Shown piece after piece: positions 62,250 through 64,000 of a stretch of DNA of 64,000 nt. The notes under the pieces were generated by a model. That model worked only from the letters and a program-made list of their open reading frames with translations, was not told the origin of the DNA and made no database searches. Made by a program: the position numbers and the translations under genes. The first letter of the stretch is position 1. Each line of letters starts with the position of its first letter. Origin of the DNA: JADKFD01 sp050250665 (lineage in GTDB: Bacteria > Pseudomonadota > Gammaproteobacteria > Xanthomonadales > SZUA-5); assembly GCA_050250665.1 (NCBI GenBank), contig JBFWOF010000008.1:68882-132881 (forward strand), given 5' to 3'.

Positions 62250-63605
62250 GTGAGCGCAGAGCAGCCCTCGATGTTGCCTCCCGATGGCAAACCCTACGGC
62301 ATGGCCTATGAGCGCAAGGTCGCGCTGCTGTCCATCGCCCTGACGCTGCCAGCCTTGGGCGTGGCGCTGGTGCTGATCTGGCAGCAACCCTGGGAAAGCG
62401 CCGCCCGCATCGTGGCGATGACCGCATTGGTGCTGCTGTCGGCGTGGATCTGGTTCCGCCTGCGCCGTGCCGTGGTTCACCCCTTGCTGACCCTGGTCAA
62501 TCTGCTCGATTCCCTGCGCGCCGGCGACTACAGCCTGCGCAGCATATCCGCCCGTCGCGGTGATGCCCTGGGCGAGGTGCTGTGGGAGGTCAATGCGCTG
62601 TCCAGCACCCTGCGCGAAGAACGCCTGCGGGTCGAAGAAACCGGCGCCCTGCTGTCCAAGGTCATGGCCAGCGTCGAGATCGCCATCTTTGCCTTCGACG
62701 ACCAGCGCCATCTGATGCTGGTCAACCCGGCCGGCGAACGACTGCTGGCCATGCGCAGCAGCGAAGCCCTGGGGCGCACCGCGCTGGATCTGGGTCTGGA
62801 ATCCTGCTGCGATGTGGACACGCCGGCAACGCTCAAGCGCGCTTTCCCCGGCGGCGCCGGCAGCTTTGAAGTGCGCAGGGCCAGCTTCCGCGAAGGCGGC
62901 AAGCCACATGAGTTGCTGGCGATCAGCGATCTCTCGCGGGCGCTGCGCGAGGAAGAACGCCAGGCCTGGCAGCGTCTGATTCGCGTACTCGGCCATGAAC
63001 TCAACAACTCGTTGGCGCCGATACGCTCGATGGCCGCCACGCTGGCCGGTCTGGTCGCACGCGAGCCGCTGCCCGAAGACTGGCGCGAGGACGTCCAGGG
63101 CGCGCTCGGGGTCATCGGCGATCGCGCCGAATCACTGACCCGCTTCATGGCCTCGTATACGCGTCTGGCGCGCTTGCCGCCACCGAACAAGAGTCGGGTG
63201 GAACTGGCGCCGCTGATCCGCCGCATCGCGCGGCTGGAACAACGCTGCCAGATCAGCGTCGGCCAGTTGCCGGAACTGGTCCTGCAGGCCGACGCCGACC
63301 AGATCGAACAGGCCCTGATCAACCTCAGCAAGAACGCCGCCGAAGCCGCCCTGCAGACCGGCGGCGGTGTCCGCATCCGGGTCAGCGTACAGACCGGCCA
63401 TGCGTTGATCGAAATCGAGGACGACGGCCCGGGCCTGGCCAAGACCGAAAACCTGTTCGTGCCCTTCTTCACCACCAAACCCGGCGGCAGCGGCGTCGGC
63501 CTGGTCCTGGCCCGCCAGATCGTCGAAAACCACAGCGGTAGCCTGAGCCTGCAGAACCGCGAAGACGCATCCGGCTGCCTGGTACGCGTCACCCTGCCGC
63601 TGTAG
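62250..63605 (+). CDS. Membrane sensor histidine kinase (NtrY-like)
   Basis: 451 residues from GTG 62250. Two membrane helices (about 25-45 and 52-70) with almost no periplasmic loop, a HAMP-like linker (HPLLTLVNLLDSLRAGDYSL), a PAS domain (about 130-215, IAIFAFDDQRHLMLVNPAGE), then HisKA with His249 in RVLGHELNNSLAPIRS and the ATPase domain (LINLSKNAAEAAL, IEDDGPGL, PFFTTKPGGSGVGLVLARQI). It should autophosphorylate and pass phosphate to the sigma-54 regulator upstream. Sensing is probably within the membrane or cytoplasm, given the short loop. Confidence 0.92.
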   Translation: MSAEQPSMLPPDGKPYGMAYERKVALLSIALTLPALGVALVLIWQQPWESAARIVAMTALVLLSAWIWFRLRRAVVHPLLTLVNLLDSLRAGDYSLRSISARRGDALGEVLWEVNALSSTLREERLRVEETGALLSKVMASVEIAIFAFDDQRHLMLVNPAGERLLAMRSSEALGRTALDLGLESCCDVDTPATLKRAFPGGAGSFEVRRASFREGGKPHELLAISDLSRALREEERQAWQRLIRVLGHELNNSLAPIRSMAATLAGLVAREPLPEDWREDVQGALGVIGDRAESLTRFMASYTRLARLPPPNKSRVELAPLIRRIARLEQRCQISVGQLPELVLQADADQIEQALINLSKNAAEAALQTGGGVRIRVSVQTGHALIEIEDDGPGLAKTENLFVPFFTTKPGGSGVGLVLARQIVENHSGSLSLQNREDASGCLVRVTLPL

Positions 63606-64000
63606 AAGCGACCTTGCGTCGCGACCGGCCTGCGCTACGCGACGAACCGGGATCCGTCGTAAACGCGGGCCGAAGAGCAGGACGCGAAGGACGCGAAGGA
63701 AAAGCAGAAGGGAAAGCGGGCAAGAGTGGCCTTGCCTGCTTTGCTGCCATTGAGTAGCCGCCATCGTAGGAGCGACCTTGCGTCGCGACTGGCAGTCAGA
63801 CGGATGCGACGTAGCACCACAAGGAACGCCAAGCGAATCCCATCCAACGTCGCTTCTGCTGTTCTTCGCGTCCTTTCTGCTTTTCCTTTGCGTCCTTCGC
63901 GTCCTGCTTCTGGCACCAGTGGGCCGGGCCAAACCCGGCTGCGCCTTCGGCTTACCCGGGCTACTCCTGCAACAGCCCCCATCGTAGGAGCGACTTTCGT
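63606..64000. repeat. Repeat-filled 3' end of the window
   Basis: It holds TAGGAGCGACCTTGCGTCGC-type repeats at 63606-63630 (variant), 63768-63795 and at the edge (63986-64000). A long inverted repeat has arms 63676-63709 (GCAGGACGCGAAGGACGCGA) and 63874-63908, reverse complementary apart from a few mismatches, with a 9-bp internal period GGACGCGAA. No gene can be supported. Confidence 0.75.

Overview
The window is 64 kb of high-GC DNA from a free-living gammaproteobacterium. It most resembles the Lysobacterales (Xanthomonadales), probably near the Rhodanobacteraceae. This placement is an inference from a WxcM-type fusion enzyme, a secreted nuclease ending in VFANGFE, many GTG/TTG starts with GTGA/ATGA overlaps, and intergenic spaces filled with hairpin repeats of the TAGGAGCGACC and CGTCATTGCGAGG types. 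I see no rRNA, tRNA, CRISPR array, prophage or complete insertion sequence. Most genes are chromosomal housekeeping; the clearly accessory part is 38.1-49.9 kb.

Layout. 1-4.6 kb (minus): a surface-sugar operon with a DegT-family aminotransferase, a GT2 glycosyltransferase, a WxcM-like acyltransferase/isomerase, a GtrA-like flippase and a polytopic GT-C-like protein cut by the window edge. 4.8-6.9: secreted endonuclease I. 7.3-9.8: anmK and an M23 endopeptidase (cell-wall recycling and turnover). 10.4-13.7: an RhlE-derived protein keeping only the second RecA domain, a NUDIX hydrolase and a class 3 lipase. 14.2-16.1: a histidine kinase and a double-receiver protein. 16.6-18.0: cysS. 18.1-20.5: a VOC protein, then a lipoprotein, thioesterase and M48-like pseudo-peptidase operon. 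20.8-25.5: ferredoxin reductase, small acetyltransferase, Rieske protein and SLC13 transporter. 26.2-30.3: trmB, thiG and an M13 lipoprotein peptidase. 30.9-37.8: MATE exporter, SDR, zinc-ribbon membrane protein, DUF4286 protein, priA and a secreted protein with three PWQ motifs.

38.1-49.9 is the most distinctive locus. A 2827-residue secreted repeat protein is followed on the same strand by three tail-collar (microcystin-dependent type) proteins, a secreted hypothetical protein, a GNAT acetyltransferase and a coupled 29-codon ORF, and converges on a small DUF6916-like gene. It looks like a surface-fibre or adhesin display locus. 50.1-56.6: TauE/SafE permease, ilvE, amidohydrolase, GNAT, two Skp-like proteins, and a CtlX-like hydrolase behind a terminator hairpin that almost touches its ribosome-binding site, which suggests a cis-acting attenuator or riboswitch. 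56.6-60.0: TerB-like protein, LpxH-like phosphatase and an OlsF-like bifunctional acyltransferase. 60.7-63.6: a sigma-54 response regulator and its membrane kinase.

Intergenic DNA is the other notable layer. It holds at least six dispersed hairpin families, paired G-rich tracts, heptanucleotide tandem repeats and a 253-bp MITE-like element with perfect 23-bp inverted ends.
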